Origin: Bacteroidia bacterium
Lineage (GTDB): Bacteria; Bacteroidota; Bacteroidia; Flavobacteriales; Flavobacteriaceae
NCBI GenBank assembly: GCA_030425285.1
Contig: JAUIAY010000001.1
Coordinates: 854,963 to 918,962 of the forward strand
Reading direction: 5' to 3'
DNA: 64,000 nucleotides
Position numbers and translations under genes: made by a program. The notes beneath the pieces were generated by a model. The model made no database searches. It saw only the letters and a program-made list of their open reading frames with translations, and was not told the origin of the DNA. Position 1 is the stretch's first letter. Every line of letters starts with the position of its first letter. Shown here in pieces: positions 27,696-34,895 of the stretch.

Positions 27696-28238
27696 TTAAA
27701 AATACACACGAATAAAAGGAGCCCAAGGTTGCGCATAGATACTTTTGTCTCTGTCATAGAGTACATCGTACCGAATACCTATGGCTGTTGAAACCCTACC
27801 AGTAATTATGCTGTATCCAGCACCTAAAAATAATGCAGGATACCAATAGTCTTCATCAAAATTCAGAATGGTATTATAGTAATTTCGATTTACATGCAGT
27901 TGTTCAAATTCTGCCGAAAGTTGTAATTCCCGTATTGGATTGTAAAATCCTATAACACTCCCTCCAATGATAGATGAGCGGTAAAAATCCTTATCTTCAT
28001 TATAAGTGTAATTCAAACCCAATCCCATAGCAACTTGCGGATTAAACCTATAAATAGCACTGGGCGCAATCGTACCGCTAAAAAATCCACTGCCAAAACT
28101 TAAACCAATACCGCCACCAATTGAAACATGCTCCCAAAATTCACTTTTGCTTTCCTGCGCAAAAAGTGTTTGTTGAAAACACATTGAAAATATTAGAAGT
28201 GTCAGTGCCCATTTTCCAAATACGAGTTCTTTTTTCAT
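27696..28238 (-). CDS. Outer-membrane beta-barrel-like protein (hypothetical)
   Basis: A 180-residue protein with a long signal peptide (KWALTLLIFSMCFQQTLFAQ). The mature part has alternating hydrophobic strands with Gly and aromatic residues (SIGGGIGLSFGSGFFSGTIAPSAIYRF, VAMGLGLNYTYN, LFLGAGYSIITG) and a terminal strand ending in FIRVYF, all consistent with an eight-stranded barrel. Relatives next to sucA have been misnamed alpha-ketoglutarate decarboxylase in databases, but nothing in the sequence supports an enzyme. The start MKKELVF is chosen; the ATG nine codons upstream is possible but would lengthen the signal n-region. Confidence 0.6.
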   Translation of the reverse strand: MKKELVFGKWALTLLIFSMCFQQTLFAQESKSEFWEHVSIGGGIGLSFGSGFFSGTIAPSAIYRFNPQVAMGLGLNYTYNEDKDFYRSSIIGGSVIGFYNPIRELQLSAEFEQLHVNRNYYNTILNFDEDYWYPALFLGAGYSIITGRVSTAIGIRYDVLYDRDKSIYAQPWAPFIRVYF

Positions 28239-28308
28239 TATCAATTTTTTAAGTGAAGTAATCATATTATAAAAATAATAAAAGCATATCTAATTTTACT
28301 AAAAGTTG

Positions 28309-28316
28309 TACTTTTG
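28309..28316 (+). promoter_or_regulatory. Promoter -7 element of the sucAB operon
   Basis: TACTTTTG matches TAnnTTTG, 38 nt before the sucA start. No clear -33 TTTG is seen at the usual distance. Confidence 0.4.
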
Positions 28317-28354
28317 TATAAATTTTATCGGAACGATTCAGTTTTTAGTCATTT

Positions 28355-31111
28355 ATGGATAAATATTCCTTTTTAAACGCCGCACATACAGCATATTTTG
28401 CTGATTTATACGAACAATATTTAGAAAATCCAGATTCTGTTGAGCCAAGTTGGAGAGCCTTTTTTCAAGGTTATGATTTTGGTAGCGAAAGCTACGGAAT
28501 GAATGGTGAAATTGTTGAAGGTGTTTCAACTCAAATTCCAGAACATGTTCAAAAGGAGTTTCAGGTTGTAAAACTTATAGATGGCTATAGAACTCGTGGG
28601 CACTTGTTTACCAAAACCAATCCGGTTAGAGCTAGAAGAAAATATGCGCCAACCCTAGAGATTGAAAATTTTGGTCTCTCACAAGCTGATATGGATACCG
28701 TTTTTAGTGCTGGTGAAATATTGGGAATTGGCTCACAAACTTTAAGACAAATTGTCGACCATTTAGAGCGAATTTATTGTGACTCAATTGGGATTGAATA
28801 TATGTACATCAGAAATCCCGAAGAAATACAATGGATTCAAAACAAGTTAAATATTAACGATAATCAACCTAAATTTTCAGCCGATCAAAAAAAGCATATA
28901 CTCAAAAAATTAAATGAAGCGGTTTCTTTTGAAACGTTTTTGCATACAAAATATGTTGGTCAAAAACGATTTTCATTAGAAGGAGGCGAATCACTGATTC
29001 CAGCATTGGATACACTTATTGAAAAGGCGTCTGAATATGATGTTAAGGAATTCGTGATGGGTATGGCGCACAGAGGAAGATTAAGTACGCTGACAAATAT
29101 TTTTGGAAAATCGGCAAAAGATATCTTCAGTGAGTTCGATGGAAAGGATTATGAGCAGGAAGTTTTTGATGGTGATGTAAAATATCATTTAGGTTGGACC
29201 AGTGACCGAGTTACGGATTCTGGTAAGAAAATAAACTTAAACATAGCACCGAACCCTTCGCATTTAGAAACAGTTGGAGCTGTTGTAGAGGGTATTACAC
29301 GTGCTAAACAAGATGATAAATATCCAGAAAACCCATCACAGGTTTTACCAATAGTTGTTCATGGCGATGCTGCTATTGCAGGTCAAGGATTGGTGTACGA
29401 AGTGGTTCAAATGGCACAACTGGATGGTTATAAAACCAATGGAACCATTCATATTGTGGTCAACAATCAAATAGGTTTTACCACAAATTATTTGGATGCT
29501 CGTTCCAGTACCTATTGTACCGATGTAGGTAAGGTGACACTTTCGCCAGTATTGCATGTAAATGCCGATGATGCAGAGGCGGTTGTTCATGCAATGCTTT
29601 TTGCATTGGATTTTAGAATGACATTTAAGCGAGATGTGTTTATCGATTTATTAGGCTATAGAAAATATGGGCACAATGAGGGAGATGAACCACGATTTAC
29701 GCAGCCACTATTATACAAAGCCATTGCTAAGCATAAAAATCCAAGAGACCTCTATACTGAAAAACTAAAAGCTGAAGGCGTAGTAGATGATGCTTTTGTA
29801 AAAAAATTAGAAGAAGATTATAAGGCCAAGTTGGAAGAGAATCTTGAAGATTCCCGTAAGGAAGACAAAACAGTAATTACACCATTCATGCAAAACGAAT
29901 GGGTAAATTATACCACTGTTGAAGAAGATAAGATGATGAAGCCGGTTGACACAACATATCCTAAAGCCGAATTGTCAAAAATCACCGATGTTATTTCAAC
30001 ATTGCCAAAGGATAAGAAGTTTATCAGAAAAATTTCTCGATTGGTTGAGTCAAGAAAAACCATGTTTGACGAAGACAAATTAGATTGGGCTATGGCCGAA
30101 CATTTAGCTTACGGTTCATTGTTGGAAGAAGGTTATGATGTGCGTATTTCTGGTCAGGATGTCGAGCGAGGAACATTTTCGCATAGACATGCCGTTGTAA
30201 AAGTAGAAGATAGTGAAGAAGAGGTTGTTTTGCTAAATCAAATTAGTGATAAACAAGGGCGATTTTTTATATATAACTCGTTGCTTTCGGAATATGGCGT
30301 GGTTGGCTTTGATTACGGTTATGCCATGGCAAGTCCAAAAACACTAACTATTTGGGAAGCACAATTTGGGGACTTTAGTAATGGTGCTCAAATCATGTTG
30401 GACCAATATATTTCAGCGGCTGAAGATAAATGGAAACTTCAGAACGGCTTGGTTATGCTTTTACCACATGGCTATGAAGGTCAGGGAGCTGAACATTCAT
30501 CGGCTAGAATGGAGCGTTATTTACAATTGTGCGCTAAAGACAATATGTTTGTGGCCGATTGTACCACACCAGCGAATATGTATCATTTGTTGAGAAAACA
30601 AATGAAGGCTAATTTCAGAAAACCACTAATTGTTTTTACACCTAAAAGCTTGTTGCGTCACCCAAGGGTTGTTTCTACGGTAGACGAATTTGCCAATGGT
30701 AGTTTCCAAATGGTTATTGTTGATGAAAGTGCTGATGTTAAAGCCATAAAAACGCTGGTTTTTGTTACAGGTAAGTTTTATTACGATTTGCTTGAAGAAC
30801 GTGAAAAATTAGAGCGAAATGATGTGGCCTTGGTAAGAATTGAACAACTATTCCCATTGCCTACAGATGAAATAAAGGCGATTTTAAAGAAATATAAAGA
30901 CGTAAAAGATGTTGTATGGGCACAGGAAGAACCCAGAAATATGGGAGCTTACAGTCACATGCTCATGCATCTGGACGAAGCAAAATCATTTAGGGCTGCC
31001 ACCCGTAGACCTTATGGTGCGCCAGCGGCAGGAAGTTCTGTAAGGTCCAAAAAGCGTCATCAGGAAGTCATCGATTTTGTATTCGATAAGTCAAAAAATA
31101 ATCAACACTAA
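28355..31111 (+). CDS. sucA: 2-oxoglutarate dehydrogenase E1 component
   Basis: Thiamine-diphosphate decarboxylase of the 2-oxoglutarate dehydrogenase complex in the TCA cycle. The N-terminal segment YFADLYEQYLENPDSVEPSWRAFF is the E2-binding region. Active-site blocks include EFVMGMAHRGRLSTLTNIFGKS, HGDAAIAGQGLVYEVVQMAQLDGY, IVVNNQIGFTTN (ThDP/Mg) and LPHGYEGQGAEHSSARMERYLQLC. The 918 residues match the family. sucB follows 33 bp later on the same strand. Confidence 0.96.
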   Translation: MDKYSFLNAAHTAYFADLYEQYLENPDSVEPSWRAFFQGYDFGSESYGMNGEIVEGVSTQIPEHVQKEFQVVKLIDGYRTRGHLFTKTNPVRARRKYAPTLEIENFGLSQADMDTVFSAGEILGIGSQTLRQIVDHLERIYCDSIGIEYMYIRNPEEIQWIQNKLNINDNQPKFSADQKKHILKKLNEAVSFETFLHTKYVGQKRFSLEGGESLIPALDTLIEKASEYDVKEFVMGMAHRGRLSTLTNIFGKSAKDIFSEFDGKDYEQEVFDGDVKYHLGWTSDRVTDSGKKINLNIAPNPSHLETVGAVVEGITRAKQDDKYPENPSQVLPIVVHGDAAIAGQGLVYEVVQMAQLDGYKTNGTIHIVVNNQIGFTTNYLDARSSTYCTDVGKVTLSPVLHVNADDAEAVVHAMLFALDFRMTFKRDVFIDLLGYRKYGHNEGDEPRFTQPLLYKAIAKHKNPRDLYTEKLKAEGVVDDAFVKKLEEDYKAKLEENLEDSRKEDKTVITPFMQNEWVNYTTVEEDKMMKPVDTTYPKAELSKITDVISTLPKDKKFIRKISRLVESRKTMFDEDKLDWAMAEHLAYGSLLEEGYDVRISGQDVERGTFSHRHAVVKVEDSEEEVVLLNQISDKQGRFFIYNSLLSEYGVVGFDYGYAMASPKTLTIWEAQFGDFSNGAQIMLDQYISAAEDKWKLQNGLVMLLPHGYEGQGAEHSSARMERYLQLCAKDNMFVADCTTPANMYHLLRKQMKANFRKPLIVFTPKSLLRHPRVVSTVDEFANGSFQMVIVDESADVKAIKTLVFVTGKFYYDLLEEREKLERNDVALVRIEQLFPLPTDEIKAILKKYKDVKDVVWAQEEPRNMGAYSHMLMHLDEAKSFRAATRRPYGAPAAGSSVRSKKRHQEVIDFVFDKSKNNQH

Positions 31112-31144
31112 AAAATTAAATAAAAAACTAAAATAGGTAACACA

Positions 31145-32362
31145 ATGATTTTAGAAATGAAAGTTCCGTCACCAGGAGAATCTATCACTGAAGTAGAAAT
31201 AGCAACTTGGTTAGTTGAAGATGGTGATTATGTTGAAAAAGATCAAGCCATAGCAGAGGTGGATAGTGATAAGGCAACTTTAGAGTTACCAGCAGAGGCA
31301 AGTGGAACAATAACCTTAAAAGCCGAAGAAGGAGATGCTGTAGCAGTTGGAGCAGTAGTTTGTTTAATAGATACTGGAGCTGAAAAGCCAGAAGGAACTG
31401 AAGCACCTGCTAAAGAAGATAAAAAAGAAGAAGCTCTTAAAACCGAAGAAAAGAAATCAGAACCAGTTGCTGAAAACAAAACATATGCAACAGGAACAGC
31501 AAGTCCAGCTGCTAAAAAAATATTAGCCGAAAAGAACATGACTGCATCTGATGTTTCAGGAACTGGAAAAGATGGTCGTGTTACTAAAGAAGACGCTGTA
31601 AAAGCAGTTCCTTCAATGGGAACTCCAACAGGTGGTAGTCGTGGCGAATCTCGTTCTAAATTATCAATGTTACGTCGTAAAGTAGCAGAGCGTTTAGTGT
31701 CTGCTAAAAACGAAACAGCGATGTTAACAACCTTTAATGAGGCCAACATGACACCAATTTTTGAACTTCGTAACCAATACAAAGAAGAATTCAAAGCGAA
31801 ACATGCTGTTGGTCTTGGGTTCATGAGTTTCTTTACAAAAGCTGTGGTTAGAGCATTGGAGCTTTACCCTGCAGTAAACTCGATGATAGATGGTAAGGAA
31901 ATGATTTCATATGATTTTTGTGATATTAGTATAGCAGTTTCAGGACCAAAAGGACTTATGGTACCAGTAATAAGAAACGCTGAAAATTTGACTTTTAGAG
32001 GTGTTGAAGCTGAAGTTAAACGTTTAGCATTAAGAGCTCGTGATGGACAAATTACTGTTGATGAAATGACAGGTGGTACATTCACAATTTCTAATGGTGG
32101 TGTGTTTGGAAGTATGTTATCTACACCAATCATCAATCCACCACAAAGTGGTATTTTGGGCATGCACAATATTATTGAAAGACCAATAGCGGTTGATGGC
32201 AAGGTTGAAATTCACCCAATGATGTATTTAGCGCTTTCTTATGATCACAGAATTATTGATGGTAAGGAATCAGTTGGATTTTTGGTAGCCATAAAAGAAG
32301 CCTTGGAAAATCCAACAGAACTATTAATGGATAATGATATTAAAAAAGCATTAGAGCTTTAA
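31145..32362 (+). CDS. sucB: Dihydrolipoyllysine-residue succinyltransferase (2-oxoglutarate dehydrogenase E2)
   Basis: Transfers the succinyl group from lipoamide to CoA in the TCA cycle. One N-terminal lipoyl domain carries the lipoylated Lys43 in DSDKATLE, followed by an Ala/Glu/Lys-rich linker (about 80-115), a peripheral E1/E3-binding domain ([32 protein letters not shown]), and the catalytic acyltransferase core ending in [19 protein letters not shown] with the His and Asp of the active site. It has 405 residues. The complex also needs the E3 dihydrolipoamide dehydrogenase, which is not in the window. Confidence 0.96.
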   Translation: MILEMKVPSPGESITEVEIATWLVEDGDYVEKDQAIAEVDSDKATLELPAEASGTITLKAEEGDAVAVGAVVCLIDTGAEKPEGTEAPAKEDKKEEALKTEEKKSEPVAENKTYATGTASPAAKKILAEKNMTASDVSGTGKDGRVTKEDAVKAVPSMGTPTGGSRGESRSKLSMLRRKVAERLVSAKNETAMLTTFNEANMTPIFELRNQYKEEFKAKHAVGLGFMSFFTKAVVRALELYPAVNSMIDGKEMISYDFCDISIAVSGPKGLMVPVIRNAENLTFRGVEAEVKRLALRARDGQITVDEMTGGTFTISNGGVFGSMLSTPIINPPQSGILGMHNIIERPIAVDGKVEIHPMMYLALSYDHRIIDGKESVGFLVAIKEALENPTELLMDNDIKKALEL

Positions 32363-32393
32363 GAATAAGTTTGATGAGAACCGTATATAATTT

Positions 32394-32421
32394 AAAAGCG
32401 CAACCATTTGGTTGCGCTTTT
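32394..32421. terminator. Bidirectional terminator between sucB and the small membrane protein gene
   Basis: A 12-bp stem (32394-32405 with 32410-32421), 4-nt loop, eight or more T on the plus strand and four T-equivalents on the minus strand. It closes the sucAB operon and, on the other strand, the 33-residue protein unit. Confidence 0.88.
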
Positions 32422-32441
32422 TTTTCTTGATATGAAATTAA

Positions 32442-32543
32442 CTAACTAAAAAAAATAACAAGAATGTTAATAGAAACAACTATTGTTGCCAATAGGATTA
32501 ATCCAATAATAAAATACTTATTTGCTCCAGTATTGTTTTCCAT
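32442..32543 (-). CDS. 33-residue single-span membrane protein, first of three palindrome-controlled units
   Basis: Minus-strand ATG at 32541-32543, stop TAG at 32442-32444. The N-terminus is polar (MENNTGANK), residues 10-32 are one continuous hydrophobic helix rich in Ile, Val and Leu, and only one Ser follows. It looks like a small inner-membrane protein. The mRNA begins at a TAACTTTA promoter element (32593-32600) preceded at 23 nt by the TACGTAC-TT-GTACGTA palindrome. It shares the leader word GCTATTAAT with the two neighbouring small RNA units, and the bidirectional terminator at 32394-32421 lies just beyond the stop. I do not recognise a family. Confidence 0.6.
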   Translation of the reverse strand: MENNTGANKYFIIGLILLATIVVSINILVIFFS

Positions 32544-32592
32544 AAGGTTTTGTAATTAATAGCTTTGGGGTTTATAGATTAAAACACAAGTG

Positions 32593-32639
32593 TAAAGTTA
32601 GTGTGTATCCTTATGAAAAAAAATACGTACTTGTACGTA
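32593..32639 (-). promoter_or_regulatory. Palindrome-controlled promoter 1 (small membrane protein)
   Basis: A 16-bp perfect palindrome, 7-2-7 type, TACGTACTTGTACGTA (32624-32639) lies 23 nt upstream of TAACTTTA (32593-32600, minus strand). The palindrome centre is about 42-45 bp before the expected start site, a class II activator position. The 7-2-7 arrangement with outer TAC...GTA resembles sites of NarL-type regulators. Confidence 0.65.
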
Positions 32640-32663
32640 TTTTTAAGTGGTTGAGAGTGCTGT

Positions 32664-32703
32664 AAAAAAAGAAACTCCGTATTGTCTAACAACACAGAGT
32701 CTC
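32664..32703 (-). terminator. Terminator of candidate small RNA A
   Basis: A 10-bp stem with two G-U pairs (32694-32703 with 32671-32680) and a 13-nt loop, followed by TTTTTTT on the minus strand (32664-32670). Confidence 0.75.
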
Positions 32704-32738
32704 AAAAATATAATTCTCCCTAAGAACTAATTAATAGC
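32664..32738 (-). ncRNA. Candidate small RNA A, about 75 nt
   Basis: The transcript should start at or near the conserved word GCTATTAAT (32738 downwards on the minus strand), 4-5 nt after the TACCTTTA element, and end in the terminator at 32664-32703. Between them lies a short hairpin-forming segment TTCTTAGGGAGAATTAT whose TTCT and AGAA arms would expose a G-rich loop. There is no ATG-initiated reading frame. RNA B, about 160 bp away, has the same order, spacing and length, with a different terminator stem sequence. Confidence 0.6.
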
Positions 32739-32742
32739 ATGG

Positions 32743-32789
32743 TAAAGGTATAGAGCTTTAATGAAATAAAAAATACGTACTTGTACGTA
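32743..32789 (-). promoter_or_regulatory. Palindrome-controlled promoter 2 (small RNA A)
   Basis: The same 16-bp palindrome (32774-32789) lies exactly 23 nt upstream of TACCTTTA (32743-32750, minus strand). Flanking A and T runs extend the inverted repeat. Confidence 0.65.
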
Positions 32790-32823
32790 TTTTTTCTGAA
32801 AGTGATAGATTAGATTTTTAAGC

Positions 32824-32864
32824 AAAAAAAAGAAGGCTTTATTGTTGATTCAAAAAAAGCCTTC
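32824..32864 (-). terminator. Terminator of candidate small RNA B
   Basis: Stem GAAGGCTTT with AAAGCCTTC (32856-32864 with 32832-32840), 15-nt loop, then eight T on the minus strand. Confidence 0.8.
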
Positions 32865-32897
32865 CATAATTCTCCTACAAGAATTTCGATTAATAGC
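32824..32897 (-). ncRNA. Candidate small RNA B, about 74 nt
   Basis: Begins at GCTATTAAT (32897 downwards on the minus strand), 4 nt after TATATTTA, and ends in the terminator at 32824-32864. The middle reads ATTCTTGTAGGAGAATTAT, in which ATTCT and AGAAT can pair and expose TGTAGG in the loop. This hairpin is conserved with RNA A. An ATG in this stretch opens only five codons (MEGFF) that run into the terminator stem, so an RNA function is more likely, although a leader peptide cannot be excluded. Confidence 0.6.
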
Positions 32898-32901
32898 ACT
32901 G

Positions 32902-32948
32902 TAAATATACAACCATTTAGAGACAAAAAAAATACGTACTTGTACGTA
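32902..32948 (-). promoter_or_regulatory. Palindrome-controlled promoter 3 (small RNA B), just after the response regulator gene
   Basis: Third identical palindrome (32933-32948), again exactly 23 nt upstream of a TAnnTTTA element (TATATTTA, 32902-32909, minus strand). It begins 3 nt after the stop codon of the response regulator. With eight T following on the minus strand, the inverted repeat may also act as that gene's terminator. Confidence 0.65.
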
Positions 32949-32951
32949 TTT

Positions 32952-33584
32952 TTATAGTAAATTTTTGTTTTTGCTAGCCCAAAGAAACAATGAAGATGGT
33001 CTGTTTTCCAATTGTAGTTTGTTAACAATATTGCTCCTATGTGTGGTAACAGTCCTGAATGAGATATCGAGTATTTCGGCAATATCCTGACTGGTTTTGT
33101 TTTCCGATATAAAGCGAAGAATTTTTAATTCAGATTTAGTGAGTTTTTTTATTTCTTCTGGTTTGGCCGAAGGAATTGAGGATTTCAAATAGGAAGCAAT
33201 CTCTTCGCTGAAATATGGTTGTCCTTCATTTACATGGCTGATGCACATCTCAATTTCTTCAATTGCAAATTCCTTTAAAATATATCCATAAACATTTAGC
33301 TCTTTGGCTTGGTCATAAAGCTCTTCGCCTTTATCAAAAGTAATTAGAATTATTTTTGTGCTTAAATTGTTTTTTAAACATTCTTCGGCAACTTCCAAGC
33401 CAGTTTTAAAAGGCATTCTAATGTCTAGAATAGCAATATCTGGTTTGTGTTTGATAATTTGATTGTAAGCTTCATTACCATTAGTAGCACTACCAACAAT
33501 ATTATAGCCTTTAGAGATTAAAAAATCACTTAAGCCTCTTAACATTAAAGGATGGTCGTCTGCAATAATAATGGAAGTGTTCAC
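32952..33584 (-). CDS. NarL/FixJ (LuxR)-type response regulator, orphan
   Basis: Two-domain transcription factor. The receiver domain (1-120) has acidic pocket D9-D10, phosphoacceptor Asp54 (ILDIRMP), Thr82 and Lys104. The C-terminal helix-turn-helix (about 148-205, LTKSELKILRFISENKTSQDIAEIL and DISFRTVTTHRSNIVNKL) is of the LuxR/GerE type. It has 210 residues and a GTG start, because the next Met would delete the acidic pocket. No histidine kinase gene is nearby. Three identical 7-2-7 palindromes follow it on the same strand, a site type used by NarL-family regulators, so it is the best candidate to bind them. Confidence 0.9.
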   Translation of the reverse strand: MNTSIIIADDHPLMLRGLSDFLISKGYNIVGSATNGNEAYNQIIKHKPDIAILDIRMPFKTGLEVAEECLKNNLSTKIILITFDKGEELYDQAKELNVYGYILKEFAIEEIEMCISHVNEGQPYFSEEIASYLKSSIPSAKPEEIKKLTKSELKILRFISENKTSQDIAEILDISFRTVTTHRSNIVNKLQLENRPSSLFLWASKNKNLL

Positions 33585-33641
33585 TAACTATTTGAATTTT
33601 AATTCTTTAAAGGGAAAAGCCTTTCGGCAATAAGAATAATA

Positions 33642-34082
33642 CTACATTTTTAAATATAAATATTTTTTTTCATAGTCAATAATGGCTTTTGATTTTTTTA
33701 AAACATCTGCGCCAATAATGCCATCAACAGGCTTGGCATTATGCGCAACCAAGGCACTGTTTACATGCGTGAGATTAAAAAGAATTAAGGCTACTTTATT
33801 CTTTTTCCAACGCCCAATTTTTAAATCATTTTTTTTAGAAATTTGGGTCATCATATCTGTAGCACCTGCACCAGCTGCCTTTACTTCAGAGTCTTTAGCT
33901 ATTAGTTTAAATGTTTCAACAGCTTCAAAACCTACACAAGAACTGGAGGCACCTGTATCTAATATAAATAAACCCTTTACACCGTTAATTGTAGCCCTGA
34001 CTTCAAAGTGATTTGTTTTTGTTAGTTTTAATTTAACCTTCGTATAACCTTTGTCAAGAAGAAAATCCTGTAAGCTTTCCAT
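33642..34082 (-). CDS. Retropepsin-like aspartyl protease (clan AA)
   Basis: A 146-residue single-domain protein with the catalytic motif LFILDTGASSSCVGFEA and a downstream hydrophobic-glycine pair (VDGIIGADVLKKSKAIIDYE), as in retroviral-type aspartic peptidases that work as dimers. The start MESLQDFLL is chosen because the longer frame runs into the promoter region shared with tatD. There is no signal peptide, so it is probably cytoplasmic. It lies 57 bp upstream of the response regulator on the same strand. Its substrate is unknown. Confidence 0.8.
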   Translation of the reverse strand: MESLQDFLLDKGYTKVKLKLTKTNHFEVRATINGVKGLFILDTGASSSCVGFEAVETFKLIAKDSEVKAAGAGATDMMTQISKKNDLKIGRWKKNKVALILFNLTHVNSALVAHNAKPVDGIIGADVLKKSKAIIDYEKKYLYLKM

Positions 34083-34112
34083 GTCTGTTTTTATTACAAA
34101 TGTAAAAAGATA

Positions 34113-34120
34113 TATTTTTG
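34113..34120 (+). promoter_or_regulatory. Promoter -7 element of tatD
   Basis: TATTTTTG matches TAnnTTTG and ends 4 nt before the tatD ATG, which predicts a leaderless transcript. The -33 element is not obvious. Confidence 0.45.
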
Positions 34121-34124
34121 CAAC

Positions 34125-34892
34125 ATGATAATTACAGATACACATACCCATTTATATAGTGAAGCATTTGATTCAGATAGAAATGAGATGATTCAACGGG
34201 CTATTGATGAAGGTGTAACCCGTTTTTTTATTCCAGCTATTGACTCCCAATATACTAATGCTATGTTGCAGTTGGAACAGGAGTATCCTCAAAATGTGTT
34301 TTTGATGATGGGCCTGCATCCAACATCGGTAAAAGAAAATTATGAAAGTGAATTGGCACATGTTGAGGAGATGCTTGCAAAGCGATCCTTTTACGCAATA
34401 GGTGAAATAGGAATTGACTTATATTGGGATAAATCTACTTTGGACATTCAAAAAAAAGCATTTAGGCATCAAATTCAATTGGCTAAAGCTTATAACTTGC
34501 CAATAGTTATTCATTGCCGAGAAGCTTTTGAAGAAATTTTTGAGGTTTTGGAATCTGAAAAATCCGATGATTTATTTGGTATATTTCATTGCTTTACCGG
34601 AACCATGGAAGATGCGCAAAGAGCCATTGGCTATAACATGAAGTTAGGAATAGGAGGTGTGGTAACCTTCAAAAATGGCAAAATAGATCAATTTCTTAAC
34701 CAAATTGATTTGAAACATATTGTTTTAGAGACAGATTCACCATACTTGGCACCAAAACCCTATCGCGGTAAGCGAAATGAAAGTGCCTATATAGTGCAGG
34801 TGTTGGAAAAACTATCTGAATTGTATGGGCTTTCCAAGGAAAAAATTGGCGAAATTACAACCCAAAACTCAAAAGATATATTCAAAGTATAA
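34125..34892 (+). CDS. TatD-family metal-dependent hydrolase (putative DNase)
   Basis: TIM-barrel amidohydrolase-like nuclease. Metal ligands appear as THTH (His7 and His9) at the start, GEIGID in the middle, HCRE, FHCFTG and ETDSPYLAPKPYRGKRNE towards the end, all in family order. The 255 residues are normal. In other bacteria these proteins act as DNases in repair or as D-aminoacyl-tRNA deacylase-like enzymes; the exact role here cannot be fixed. It is followed 3 nt later by the asparaginase gene, so the two form an operon. Confidence 0.88.
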   Translation: MIITDTHTHLYSEAFDSDRNEMIQRAIDEGVTRFFIPAIDSQYTNAMLQLEQEYPQNVFLMMGLHPTSVKENYESELAHVEEMLAKRSFYAIGEIGIDLYWDKSTLDIQKKAFRHQIQLAKAYNLPIVIHCREAFEEIFEVLESEKSDDLFGIFHCFTGTMEDAQRAIGYNMKLGIGGVVTFKNGKIDQFLNQIDLKHIVLETDSPYLAPKPYRGKRNESAYIVQVLEKLSELYGLSKEKIGEITTQNSKDIFKV

Positions 34893-34895
34893 TAT

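Noticed and set aside
27696-28238. Alpha-ketoglutarate decarboxylase label for the barrel protein next to sucA
   Set aside because: There is no thiamine site or other enzymatic motif; the sequence is that of an exported barrel.
31243-31824. 193-codon open frame on the minus strand opposite sucB
   Set aside because: The sucB frame is certain, and the antisense frame arises from the Ala/Glu-rich linker codons.
32840-32873. Five-codon frame (MEGFF) in small RNA B as a leader peptide gene
   Set aside because: It is not present in the sister RNA A and its codons form the terminator stem.
32616-32953. The three TACGTAC palindromes as CRISPR, REP or mobile repeats
   Set aside because: Only the 16-bp core and its A/T flanks repeat, the spacers differ in kind, and each copy is fixed 23 nt from a promoter element, so regulatory sites explain them better.
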